Assembly: GCA_963837395.1 (NCBI GenBank)
Contig: CAWINI010000004.1
Location: 2,852,001 to 2,916,000, forward strand
From: CAVZQN01 sp963837395
Lineage (GTDB): Bacteria > Acidobacteriota > HRBIN11 > JAKEFK01
DNA: 64,000 nt
Reading direction: 5' to 3'
A program made the position numbers and the translations under genes. The notes beneath the pieces were generated by a model that ran no database searches, was not told where the DNA came from, and saw only the letters and a list, made by a program, of their open reading frames with translations. Positions 25,714 to 34,016 of the stretch are shown in pieces. The stretch's first letter is position 1. Each line of letters begins with the position of its first letter.

Positions 25714-27003
25714 CTAATTCTCTTCGATGATTTTTAGCAAAGCTTCATGAGCGCGATCATCATCTGTTTCACCCAGCCAAAAAATCGCTTCCTTACGGAT
25801 GTACGGATCTTTGTGAGTTTTTGCAATTTGGATTAATTCTGGAACACCCGCACCATTGTCCAATTCCGATAATGCAAAGATCGCATGCTTTTGAACTTCA
25901 CGATCCTTATCGTTTGCTGCGAAATCTCCTAAAGTTTTTTCGATTTTTTCCGTGTAATTCTGACTTAGCCAGAAAATTGCTTGCTTGCGGCCTTCACGAT
26001 TCGGATGAGTTCGAGCGATCCGAATTAATGTTTCCGTAACGCCTGGCGTCTTGTGCATTTCTGACATTGAGAAAATTGCTTTCTCAACAATTTCTTGATT
26101 TGAATCTTGCATTGCAATTTTGTCTAAATATTCTAAGGTCCCCGCTGATTCTTTCTGTCCCATCCAGAAGATTGCGTTCTCACGAAGCTTTTGTGAATAA
26201 CCAGCTTTAGTCCATTCTTTTAATTGCAGATCTGCTTCCGGTAATGTCATTTCACTTAATCCTGCGAAGCCTTCTTCAATTACATCTTCCGATTTTTCAG
26301 ATTTAAGCGCGGTTACCAAAATTTTCAGTGCAGCTGGATCATTTTGGCCGCCCAACCAAAATGCGGCCTTCGCTCGCAAATCATCGTTTGAACGACTGTT
26401 CAAAACTTCTTGAAGGATTGGGACTACAAGATTGGGTGATCGATGAATTCCGATGGCATCAAGCAAGTCTTCCGCTAATTTTGAATTGGCTTCTTTTTTA
26501 TAAATACTCTGCAAGTAATTAATACTTTCTTCGTGCGAAGCATTGCCTAGCCAGATTAAATCGCGTTTACGGAAATCAAATTGCAAATCGATCATCGAAA
26601 CTTCAATACTATCCATTCTGTTTCCGTTGTATCCAAAAACTATGGCAATCTCACGCGAAACAATATCCGCTTTTCCTTCGAGCGTCATATGTGCATTTCC
26701 AAATATTTGAACATCTCCACTGTTGCGCATGTTTGGCCGAAACGCACGTTTATTGCCGGTGAGTAATTCATAGATTGTGGGGAACCGTTCACGACCGCCA
26801 TAAAACGAACCGACTAATTCGTTTTCCGGCATTGATTGTTCAATTGAATATGCAATCCATGATCCATTTTTTAGATGTTGCTGTGCCCATTGCCAACGCT
26901 CGGTTAATGTAGCGGATGGATTGGGATATTTTGTGACTGATGATGAGTGAGCAGTAAAAGCGATGAATGAAAAAAGAACAATCAAAAAAAGATTGCGCCG
27001 CAT
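25714..27003 (-). CDS. Secreted HEAT-repeat protein
   Basis: 429 residues from ATG 27003 (GGAGG upstream). Signal peptide (MRRNLFLIVLFSFIAFTA), an N-terminal 150-residue domain without recognisable features, then about eight HEAT/PBS-lyase-type repeats of 30-36 residues (KAAFWLGG, ENAIFWMGQ, KAIFSMSE, QAIFWLSQ, HAIFALSE, EAIFWLGE). Such solenoids bind proteins; the partner is unknown. Confidence 0.85.
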   Translation of the reverse strand: MRRNLFLIVLFSFIAFTAHSSSVTKYPNPSATLTERWQWAQQHLKNGSWIAYSIEQSMPENELVGSFYGGRERFPTIYELLTGNKRAFRPNMRNSGDVQIFGNAHMTLEGKADIVSREIAIVFGYNGNRMDSIEVSMIDLQFDFRKRDLIWLGNASHEESINYLQSIYKKEANSKLAEDLLDAIGIHRSPNLVVPILQEVLNSRSNDDLRAKAAFWLGGQNDPAALKILVTALKSEKSEDVIEEGFAGLSEMTLPEADLQLKEWTKAGYSQKLRENAIFWMGQKESAGTLEYLDKIAMQDSNQEIVEKAIFSMSEMHKTPGVTETLIRIARTHPNREGRKQAIFWLSQNYTEKIEKTLGDFAANDKDREVQKHAIFALSELDNGAGVPELIQIAKTHKDPYIRKEAIFWLGETDDDRAHEALLKIIEEN

Positions 27004-27052
27004 GGTTCTATCCTCCGCCAAGTAGGACGTTGGAGCGGGGGATGAGGTTTAC

Positions 27053-27143
27053 AATCACGGAAACACGGAATTCATTGAAAGCACGGAATAAATATTTAAT
27101 AGAAACATTCCGTGAATTCAGTGCCTTCAGTGCTTCCGTGATT
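27053..27143. repeat. Nested inverted repeat built on CACGGAA/TTCCGTG
   Basis: Outer arms AATCACGGAA (27053-27062) and TTCCGTGATT (27134-27143); inner arms CACGGAAT (27082-27089) and ATTCCGTG (27107-27114). It lies in the gap between the HEAT-repeat gene and the thioesterase. Related words occur near 25688 and 45750. Confidence 0.7.
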
Positions 27144-27167
27144 ATTTGTAGGCCGGATGGCGATGGC

Positions 27168-27602
27168 TCATCTTCCTTTGGCTTGAGAACCGCGAAGTGT
27201 CAGACATGTAGAAGATGCGCGGGCAACGAGATTATCCTTCTCATCAGTGATAGTGCATTCGGTGAGGCCAACCGTCTTACCTCTTTTTACAACAACACCA
27301 ATCGCACACAAGTGAGCATTCCATACCGGTTTCAGGAAATTGATTTTCAACTCCAGAGTTGTGAATGATTCATCATCTTCAAGCAGACTGGCATATGCAA
27401 TTCCCATTGCTGCATCGGCTATATCACACAAGATTCCACCATGCGCGGTTCCCATTGGATTTGCATGACGCTTGTCGGTATCAAGCTCAACGACTGCTTC
27501 GCCGTCTTTTGCTGAGACCAATTTGAAACCGATTAATTGAGAAACGGGAGGAGCAGGCAATTCACCACTTATGAATTTGGTGATTTGATCCATCATTTTC
27601 AT
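27168..27602 (-). CDS. PaaI-type hotdog thioesterase
   Basis: 144 residues. Hotdog-fold signature: PMGTAHGGILCDIADAAMG (catalytic-site HGG) and the strand TTLELKINFLKPV. It hydrolyses acyl- or aryl-CoA thioesters. It starts 3 bp from the DUF885 gene and is the last gene of the permease - oxidase - peptidase operon, which suggests amino-acid catabolism. Confidence 0.88.
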   Translation of the reverse strand: MKMMDQITKFISGELPAPPVSQLIGFKLVSAKDGEAVVELDTDKRHANPMGTAHGGILCDIADAAMGIAYASLLEDDESFTTLELKINFLKPVWNAHLCAIGVVVKRGKTVGLTECTITDEKDNLVARASSTCLTLRGSQAKGR

Positions 27603-27605
27603 AAC

Positions 27606-29348
27606 TTATTTCGCTTTTGCAATATACCGATCGATATGTGGTTCAAGAACTGAAAATGGCATCGCCCCACTTCCTAAAACGGCATTATGAAATTGTCTGA
27701 TATCAAAACGATCCTTTAACTGATTACGAGCTTTTTCACGCAACTCCATAATTTTGTTGCAGCCCATTCTGTATGCAAGTGCTTGACCAGGAATATCAGC
27801 GGAGTATCGCAATGTTTCAGTTTGAATTTCTGAATCCGAAATCAGCAGATTCGCTTTCATATAATCAATTGCCTTTGAGCGTGACCAGCCCAACAAATTC
27901 ATTCCGGTATCAACCACTAAACGTGAGGTGAGAAAAGCTTTCATCGCAAGACGTCCGGCACGATCGTAATCATCCTTATACATTCCCATTTCACCGGCAA
28001 TTGTTGATGCGTATTCGCCCCATCCTTCGACATACGCAGTTGGAGCGCTTTCGCGGCGAAATTCCGGTAACGTTGTGTTTTCTTCTTGTAAGCAAATCTG
28101 ATAATGATGCCCTGGAATTAATTCGTGATAAATCAACGAACCGGCCCATAGCAACGATCGCTGTTGAAGATTTGAACCATTGTAGTTGTAATATCCTTTT
28201 GGATCGCCAGGCACCGGAGTTTGGTAATAACCAAATGTCATTGCACCTTCCAGCGATGGATCTAATCGCTTCACACCGTACGGCGCTTTTGGCACGTTTA
28301 TGAAATACTTGTTTATTTCGGGCTCGATCCTGGAGATATATTCCATCAGCCTGTTGCCGATTTCATCCGGAGTTTTCGGGAAAAATTTTGGATCCGTTTT
28401 CAAATATTTTCTGAATTCTGCAAGATCACCTTTGAAATTTAACGATTGCCTGATCTTATCCAGCTCTTGATTGATTTCATCAATCTGTTTTAAGCCGATC
28501 TGGTGAATTTCTTCAGGCGTAACATTCATTGTGGTGTGATATCGAACCAGAAATCGGTAAAATTCTTTTCCTTTTGGGACATTGGAAAGTCCAACGTTGT
28601 CGCGGGCGGTGCTTGCTGCAATGTAATCCGCGAGCGAATTCAATGTTGGATTTACTAAGGCCTGCAAAATCTGATTGACCTGCTGACGAAATGCATCCGA
28701 TTTTGCTTTATCGCCGATCGATTTCAATCGATCTTCAGATACTGCCATTGAACTGGATGCAGGATCTTTGGCGTAGGATTTCAGAAATGGAACAACAAGC
28801 GCCACTTCTTCTTTGGGCAAAAAAATTCCCTGTTTGAATTGCTCCTGAACATGTTTATTCGCGGTGTGAAGCATTCCAGCATATTGTTTCAGCAATGAAA
28901 GATACCGATCCATGTCTTTCGGCTCTTTAAATGTAAATTCGGTAAAGACTCTGTTTACTATCGGCAATGGTGAAGAGTATGGAGTCACCGGACTTGTCAG
29001 CCAGAAGTAAGAATGCAATTCTACAGTCGCTGAATTTTCCCATTTTAAAAGGTCGTAGCTGATTGCATCTTCATCAGTTAATGTTGGTGCATTAATTTTC
29101 GTCAGGCGATCTAAAATCGATTGAGCGAATGCTGTTTCTTTTTTGTCACCTTCCGGTGAGAGGTCGGGAAGTTTTTCAACAGGCAATCCGAATTTCAAAC
29201 GCAGATAAAGAGTTTGTTCCAGTTGATGTTTCCAATAGTCATCTGCGACTGCTTTCAGCTCCGCAGAGCCGGTGGTTTGTGTATCTGAATATTGAGCAAG
29301 AAAAAGCATCAATAACAAAAATGGAATTGCGATTAAAATTTTTTTCAT
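27606..29348 (-). CDS. DUF885 family metallopeptidase-like protein
   Basis: 580 residues. Signal or anchor segment at the N-terminus (MKKILIAIPFLLLMLFLA). A zinc-type HELIPGHHYQ motif lies at about 410, with a downstream YVEGWGEYA that supplies a further Glu. DUF885 members are probable carboxypeptidases of the periplasm. The start overlaps the flavoenzyme stop by 4 bp (ATGA). Confidence 0.88.
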   Translation of the reverse strand: MKKILIAIPFLLLMLFLAQYSDTQTTGSAELKAVADDYWKHQLEQTLYLRLKFGLPVEKLPDLSPEGDKKETAFAQSILDRLTKINAPTLTDEDAISYDLLKWENSATVELHSYFWLTSPVTPYSSPLPIVNRVFTEFTFKEPKDMDRYLSLLKQYAGMLHTANKHVQEQFKQGIFLPKEEVALVVPFLKSYAKDPASSSMAVSEDRLKSIGDKAKSDAFRQQVNQILQALVNPTLNSLADYIAASTARDNVGLSNVPKGKEFYRFLVRYHTTMNVTPEEIHQIGLKQIDEINQELDKIRQSLNFKGDLAEFRKYLKTDPKFFPKTPDEIGNRLMEYISRIEPEINKYFINVPKAPYGVKRLDPSLEGAMTFGYYQTPVPGDPKGYYNYNGSNLQQRSLLWAGSLIYHELIPGHHYQICLQEENTTLPEFRRESAPTAYVEGWGEYASTIAGEMGMYKDDYDRAGRLAMKAFLTSRLVVDTGMNLLGWSRSKAIDYMKANLLISDSEIQTETLRYSADIPGQALAYRMGCNKIMELREKARNQLKDRFDIRQFHNAVLGSGAMPFSVLEPHIDRYIAKAK

Positions 29349-30563
29349 TTCTTAAACCTCGCTAATCGGAAGAATGGATCGGAAGATTTGTCCGTGAATA
29401 CAAGTTCGGCGACTAATTCACCTAACGCCGGACCCATTTTGTAACCATGACCGGAACCGCCGCCAACAACCCAAACATTATTTGCTTCGGGATGTTTATC
29501 AATAATGTAATTTGAATCAGGACTGTTCTCATACTGACACACGCGTGATTCTACCAGCGGTGCATCTTTCAGCGCCGGAAATCTGACTGCAATCAAGTCG
29601 CGGGCTGCTTTTAATGCAGTCTCACTCGGTTTACGTTCACCATTTGTAGGATCAAAATCCGGACCGTGTGTATCATCAGCAACCTTAAATCCACGCCAAC
29701 GATTCCCTGGAATTCCGTAAAAAAGTGCATCACCATGATTGATCCAAACCGGAAAATTCTTTTCATCGAAACGTGTGTCACCTGCTGGTGTTCCGAAATA
29801 GAAAACATCTTGACGCGTTGGCCGAATTTTATTTCCAAGGACTTCCGGGAAAACTTTTCCTAACCATGGTCCGCAGGCAAAAACATACGAACCGCCATTT
29901 ATTTCATTTCCATTTGAAAATTTGATTGACGTCATTCTCCCATTTTCAATTGGACCTGGTCTGGACCTGGGTTTGAATGTATTCGCCACCTTCTTTCAAA
30001 AAATTTTGCAATACGACTTCGCATGCTTGACGCGCGAACAAGAAGCCAGTTTCATCTTCCCAAACGGCCCACTTGATTCCATCAAAGTTGATTTGCGGAT
30101 AACGTTCTGCAGCTTCATCTGTACTTAGTTTTGTGTACTTTAGTCTTAATTCATCCAGCACGGGGATCGATGCGGTTTCAAATTCACCGGAACCTGCGAC
30201 CATCCACAATGCACCGGTGCGGGTGTAAAGTTGTCGCTGCCACCGGGATTCATTTTCTTTCCATAGTTCAAGCGCGCGAACAGCCATCTTTGTGTAGATT
30301 TTATTTGCACCATATGTTCCGCGAATCACACGCGTTTCACCGCCAGAGCTGGCTCGTGAATTTCCTGGACCCCAGGCATCCAGTAATGTGACTTTTGCGC
30401 CGCGTCGTAATAAATGAAGTGCGGTCCAACCACCAAACGCACCGGCACCAATTACCGCAACATTCAATTTCGGAGTTACGGCAGGTAAGGATGTTTCAAG
30501 CAAATGCATCCCTGCAAGAACTGCTGATGATTTCAAGATGGTTCTTCGTGGAATTTTATCCAT
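29345..30563 (-). pseudogene. FAD-dependent sarcosine/N-methyl amino-acid oxidase-like, frameshifted
   Basis: N-terminal Tat-like segment (RRTILKSS), then the FAD-binding GAGAFGGWTALHLLRRG and the MSOX-like continuation. The first frame from ATG 30563 (GGAGGG upstream) closes at 29946 after YIQTQVQTRSN. The other frame goes on as GPIENGRMTSIKFSNG to 29345, the normal continuation (405 residues restored). One extra base between two GGTCC words (29948-29966) explains it. The product would oxidise the N-methyl or amino group of an amino acid, giving H2O2. It overlaps the DUF885 gene by 4 bp. Confidence 0.8.
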
Positions 30564-30596
30564 CAAATGCCCTCCGTATCATTTTTTACCACAGAG

Positions 30597-31923
30597 TCAC
30601 CGAGATTTTTTAACGAGCAAATAAATTGGATAGCTGATGACCAGCGATGCAGATGCGATGAGGCTCCCTTTCGTATCGCTGATTACAAACCCAACAAACA
30701 ACGCAATCGCTATGAACAATAACAACATTGGTACGAACGGATAGCCCCAGGTTTTGAATGGTCTTGGTAAGTCTGGCTCCCGTTTTCGAAGAATGAACAG
30801 CGCAAGAATTAATAGAATCGTTGCTGTAACATAATAGAACGCATAGATTGCAAATAATTTTTCAAACGTTCCAGTCAAAATCAGAGTCATGGCAACCAGC
30901 ATACTGATTCCAAGAGCAACTGCAGGTGTTCCGCCTTTGTTTACAAAAGCAGCTTTTGATAGAAAGAGTCCATCGCGCGAAAGAGCAAACAAAGTGCGAG
31001 GTACAAACATCAAAACAGCGTTAATAATGCTGAGCAAAGAAAGTAATGCTAAAACTGTAACGATCTGCCCGCCTCGAACTCCGAAAATCTGCTGCATTGC
31101 ATCAGCGGCGGCGAGTTTTGAAGATGCCAGTTTTGCTATCGGCAATACATACAAAAGAGCACAATTTACCAGTAAATAAATGACAATGACTAACAGTACT
31201 CCGCCAAACAGCGATCGTGGAATGTTTCGCGAAGGATCACGGTCTTCTTCCGCAAAATAAATGACTGCGGCTGCAGCCGCCGAATGTGCCGATTACAAGT
31301 TGAAATGACAATATGAAAGCCACAAAAAGGTTTGCTGGTTGAGTGGTCATTTGTACTGAATTCGGATTCTGACTACCAAATGCAAAACAGGTGATAACAA
31401 ATGCAAATAGAGCAACCGCTTTTAGAAAGCTCATGAGCTTTTGAACTCCGCTCCCGATCCGCAATCCAATCCAATTCAAAATTCCAAACAAAAGCAGTAT
31501 TGAAATTGCAATTGCTTTCTCAAATGGAGCGAGTGCCGGCACAAGTGAGGATAAGAATTCCGCAAACGCAATTGGCAGATATGCCATGGGTGTAATATTG
31601 CCGACCCAATCGCTCCATCCCACAACAAATCCCCCGTAATCGCCATATGCGCGACGCGCATAAACGTAAGGACCTCCTGCTTGAGGTAGCATGGTGGCCA
31701 ATTCCGAAACGTAATTTGCATTCAGCAGTGTGTAGATGCCTCCGATCAACCAGATCAAAATGATGAGCCATGCAGAACTAAGCAAGGCAGAAATTGCGCC
31801 AGGTGTGCGAAGAATTCCAACACCGATCGTTCCACCAACTACAACTGCCACCCCGAAACCAACTCCAAGAATTCGAAGCAGCTTGTCCCTTTGGGCGGTG
31901 TGAGGCTCTGATACAACTTGCAT
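30597..31923 (-). pseudogene. APC-superfamily amino-acid permease, frameshifted
   Basis: Twelve-helix permease. N-terminal GGTIGVGILRTPG is the unwound substrate site of helix 1, and GGPYVYARRAYGDYGGF follows. The frame closes near 31237 after GTFGGCSRSHLF. The continuation AVIYFAEEDRDPSRNIPRSLFGG is in another frame (to 30597, 441 residues restored). The expected residues at the join are W-S, and TGG TCC would fit with GGTCC; the reading TGCAGCC is one base longer. First gene of the amino-acid operon, 33 bp before the flavoenzyme. Confidence 0.8.
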
Positions 31924-31972
31924 GGTGCTTGGATTTTACCGCAGAAATCCGGAGTTACTCAGTGAGGGTTTT

Positions 31973-32359
31973 TTATTTCTTTCGGAATGCGGCAGCAAGG
32001 TTGCGGTCAAAAGTTTTTATTTGAGTGATGTTGTTTATTTTGCAAACTGATAAGTGAATCAGATCTCTTGCTGAAAGATATGAAAAATCATCGGCCAGCA
32101 TTCGCGCATGAATTACTGCGTCAGCAGTAATATCAAAGATTTGATCAATCGAATCCAGGGCGAGTTGCAATGCATTGTCCAATGTTTCTATTCGTTCAAC
32201 GGGGAGATAGATATGCAGTAACTCCTGTAAAACTTCTGCACTGGTCACTAACGATGTATGTTTTGTTGCAGCATCAAGAAAGAATTTTTGAGCTTCGGAT
32301 CTTAAAGAATGTGATCTGCCGACAGCATAAACAAATAGATTGCTATCGACAAAAATCAT
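31973..32359 (-). CDS. PIN-domain toxin (VapC-like)
   Basis: 128 residues with the PIN acidic set: D in FVDSNLFVYA (about 5), E in SAEVLQE (about 41), D in LSARDLIHLS (about 99) and D in IKTFDRN (about 119). Such proteins are Mg-dependent RNases cleaving tRNA or rRNA. It overlaps the antitoxin stop by 4 bp (ATGA). Confidence 0.88.
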   Translation of the reverse strand: MIFVDSNLFVYAVGRSHSLRSEAQKFFLDAATKHTSLVTSAEVLQELLHIYLPVERIETLDNALQLALDSIDQIFDITADAVIHARMLADDFSYLSARDLIHLSVCKINNITQIKTFDRNLAAAFRKK

Positions 32360-32625
32360 GGAACAGAATTCCGATAACCATCAGAGAGCAACTTCTTGTG
32401 CTCTTCCCAATCTGGTTCAGTTCCTTCTTTTTTACTATTTATCTTTTGAAAAAAACCTTTTAATGAAGCTGAATCTCTCAACTTGCGTTTTGAATTGTTC
32501 AATTCCATAACTTTGTTTCCTGCCTCACGCAGCCAGGAACTTACTGATTTACCTTCTTTTCTCGCTTGATTTTTGAATTGAAGTGCTTCTTCTTCGTTGA
32601 GGATTACCTGTATCCGTTTGGACAT
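32356..32625 (-). CDS. Ribbon-helix-helix antitoxin (VapB-like)
   Basis: 89 residues. The N-terminal strand KRIQVILNEEEALQFKNQARKEGKSVSSWLREAGNK is an RHH DNA-binding unit. The C-terminal half is acidic and basic and probably binds the toxin (EGTEPDWEEHKKLL). It overlaps vapC, with a promoter and operator palindrome just upstream, the usual autoregulated toxin-antitoxin arrangement. Confidence 0.85.
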   Translation of the reverse strand: MSKRIQVILNEEEALQFKNQARKEGKSVSSWLREAGNKVMELNNSKRKLRDSASLKGFFQKINSKKEGTEPDWEEHKKLLSDGYRNSVP

Positions 32626-32627
32626 GA

Positions 32628-32662
32628 TTACACATTATAGTTACACATGTGTAATAAAACAA
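32628..32662 (-). promoter_or_regulatory. VapBC promoter with operator palindrome in the spacer
   Basis: On the minus strand: -35 TTGTTT (32657-32662), 17-bp spacer, -10 TATAAT (32634-32639). The spacer contains the perfect palindrome TTACACATGTGTAA (32641-32654); a further half-site TTACACA is at 32628-32634. The -10 lies only 8 bp before the antitoxin ATG, so the message would be leaderless or nearly so. RHH antitoxin binding here would block polymerase directly. Confidence 0.75.
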
Positions 32663-32695
32663 CACACAAGGGGAAAAGTCTCCTCTCCTATGTGG

Positions 32696-33994
32696 TTACT
32701 CAGGTGGCTGGCAGGTTGAAAACAAATTCGTGGTATCGAGACGCACATCGATTCTAAATGGCGCTGGATGCATACCAGTCAGAATTCGAGTTAGTGTGAC
32801 ACTTCCGGTCTCATTCAAATCACCTGGATTAACAGTCAAATACTGAAACGAACCACCCTGAACGTTCACAATTTCCGGCGATTTATTTTGCACTGCAATC
32901 ACAACAGGGGATGTAAGTTTCGGTGAACTATTCAATTGAATTGTAAGCGCCGCATTTGCACCGCTTTCCAAAGTGGAAACGGATGCCCAATTTCTGACAT
33001 CTACATTTTTGTAAACACAGTGTACTTTCTTATCAGCTTCAGCAATACGAAGTTCCATTCGTCCAACTAAATTCGGATTCGTTGCAATCGCTTTTCGCGG
33101 TGATTCAGCAATAATCGCCATAGGATTTCCATTGACCCGAATGTCTGTATTCGAAGCATTTCCATCAAATGGGCCTCGCACTTCTAACAACCTTCCTGCC
33201 TGATTCACTGATGATAATTGAAATAACAAATGTGGAATATCGATGTCGATAACCGGTTCGGCTGGAGGTTGAGTATCAACTTCAAGTTCTGAAGCAGTTT
33301 GAACAGGTTGTGACTGCGTTTCGGTTTGTGGATTTTGTTTTGTCACTGCAATTTTAGATTTCAGAACTTCAAAATCTTCCGGAGTTTTCAAGATGACTTC
33401 CACAGAAGCAGGCGCTGAAGCGATTTGCAATTGTTTCGAAGAAGGTCCAGTCTGAACCGGCATTGATGCCATTAAAAGCTTATATGCCGCTAACTGCTTT
33501 TCATTTTCTCGCCGTTCAACATCAGACGGCCCTGCCGCAAACGTTCGAACACTGAAAGTGTAAGGCTCTCCTTCACTAACATCATCCGGAATTTGAAAAT
33601 AATAAATTCCTTCGGGCGCAATCAATTCAACAATCTGCAACCCAAATTCTTTATGGCTTGTGACAGTAAATGCTCCCTGACCGGCAATAATTTTGGAAAG
33701 CGAATTTATTGTAGGTTGCAATTTTTCTTGCTGTGGATATCCACGTAACCGCTTCTGCAGTTTCAATAGTGGTTGAACCACGTTGATTGTAAGACCTTTG
33801 TGGACGCCATTACGAAGCATGTCCAGTTCTTGTTTGGCAATCCTGATTTGCTCTTTAAATACTTTATCTTTTGATTGTTTTTCGATTTGTTGAAGCTGGA
33901 TGTCCGCGGTTCTTAAGTCTATTTCGAGTGCAGTCTCTTGTGCTGAAAAGCAAACTGTGGCGGAAAGAGCAAAAATTGCAAAGAAAATCTTCAT
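32696..33994 (-). CDS. Secreted protein of the sigma-kinase operon, unknown function
   Basis: 432 residues. Signal peptide (MKIFFAIFALSATVCFS), an N-terminal helical part (about 20-85), beta-rich domains, a Gln/Thr-rich linker (about 220-245) and a C-terminal repeated beta region. I do not recognise it. It lies 22 bp after the TPR kinase on the same strand, so it may be a regulated target or partner of that kinase. Surface or periplasmic location is inferred from the signal peptide. Confidence 0.72.
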   Translation of the reverse strand: MKIFFAIFALSATVCFSAQETALEIDLRTADIQLQQIEKQSKDKVFKEQIRIAKQELDMLRNGVHKGLTINVVQPLLKLQKRLRGYPQQEKLQPTINSLSKIIAGQGAFTVTSHKEFGLQIVELIAPEGIYYFQIPDDVSEGEPYTFSVRTFAAGPSDVERRENEKQLAAYKLLMASMPVQTGPSSKQLQIASAPASVEVILKTPEDFEVLKSKIAVTKQNPQTETQSQPVQTASELEVDTQPPAEPVIDIDIPHLLFQLSSVNQAGRLLEVRGPFDGNASNTDIRVNGNPMAIIAESPRKAIATNPNLVGRMELRIAEADKKVHCVYKNVDVRNWASVSTLESGANAALTIQLNSSPKLTSPVVIAVQNKSPEIVNVQGGSFQYLTVNPGDLNETGSVTLTRILTGMHPAPFRIDVRLDTTNLFSTCQPPE

Positions 33995-34016
33995 CAATGA
34001 AAATTTAGGCCTTTTT

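Noticed and set aside
29345..31923. Real pseudogenes from reductive evolution
   Set aside because: Each carries one small lesion, the rest of the frame is clean, and operon overlaps are kept; error at a motif explains them better.
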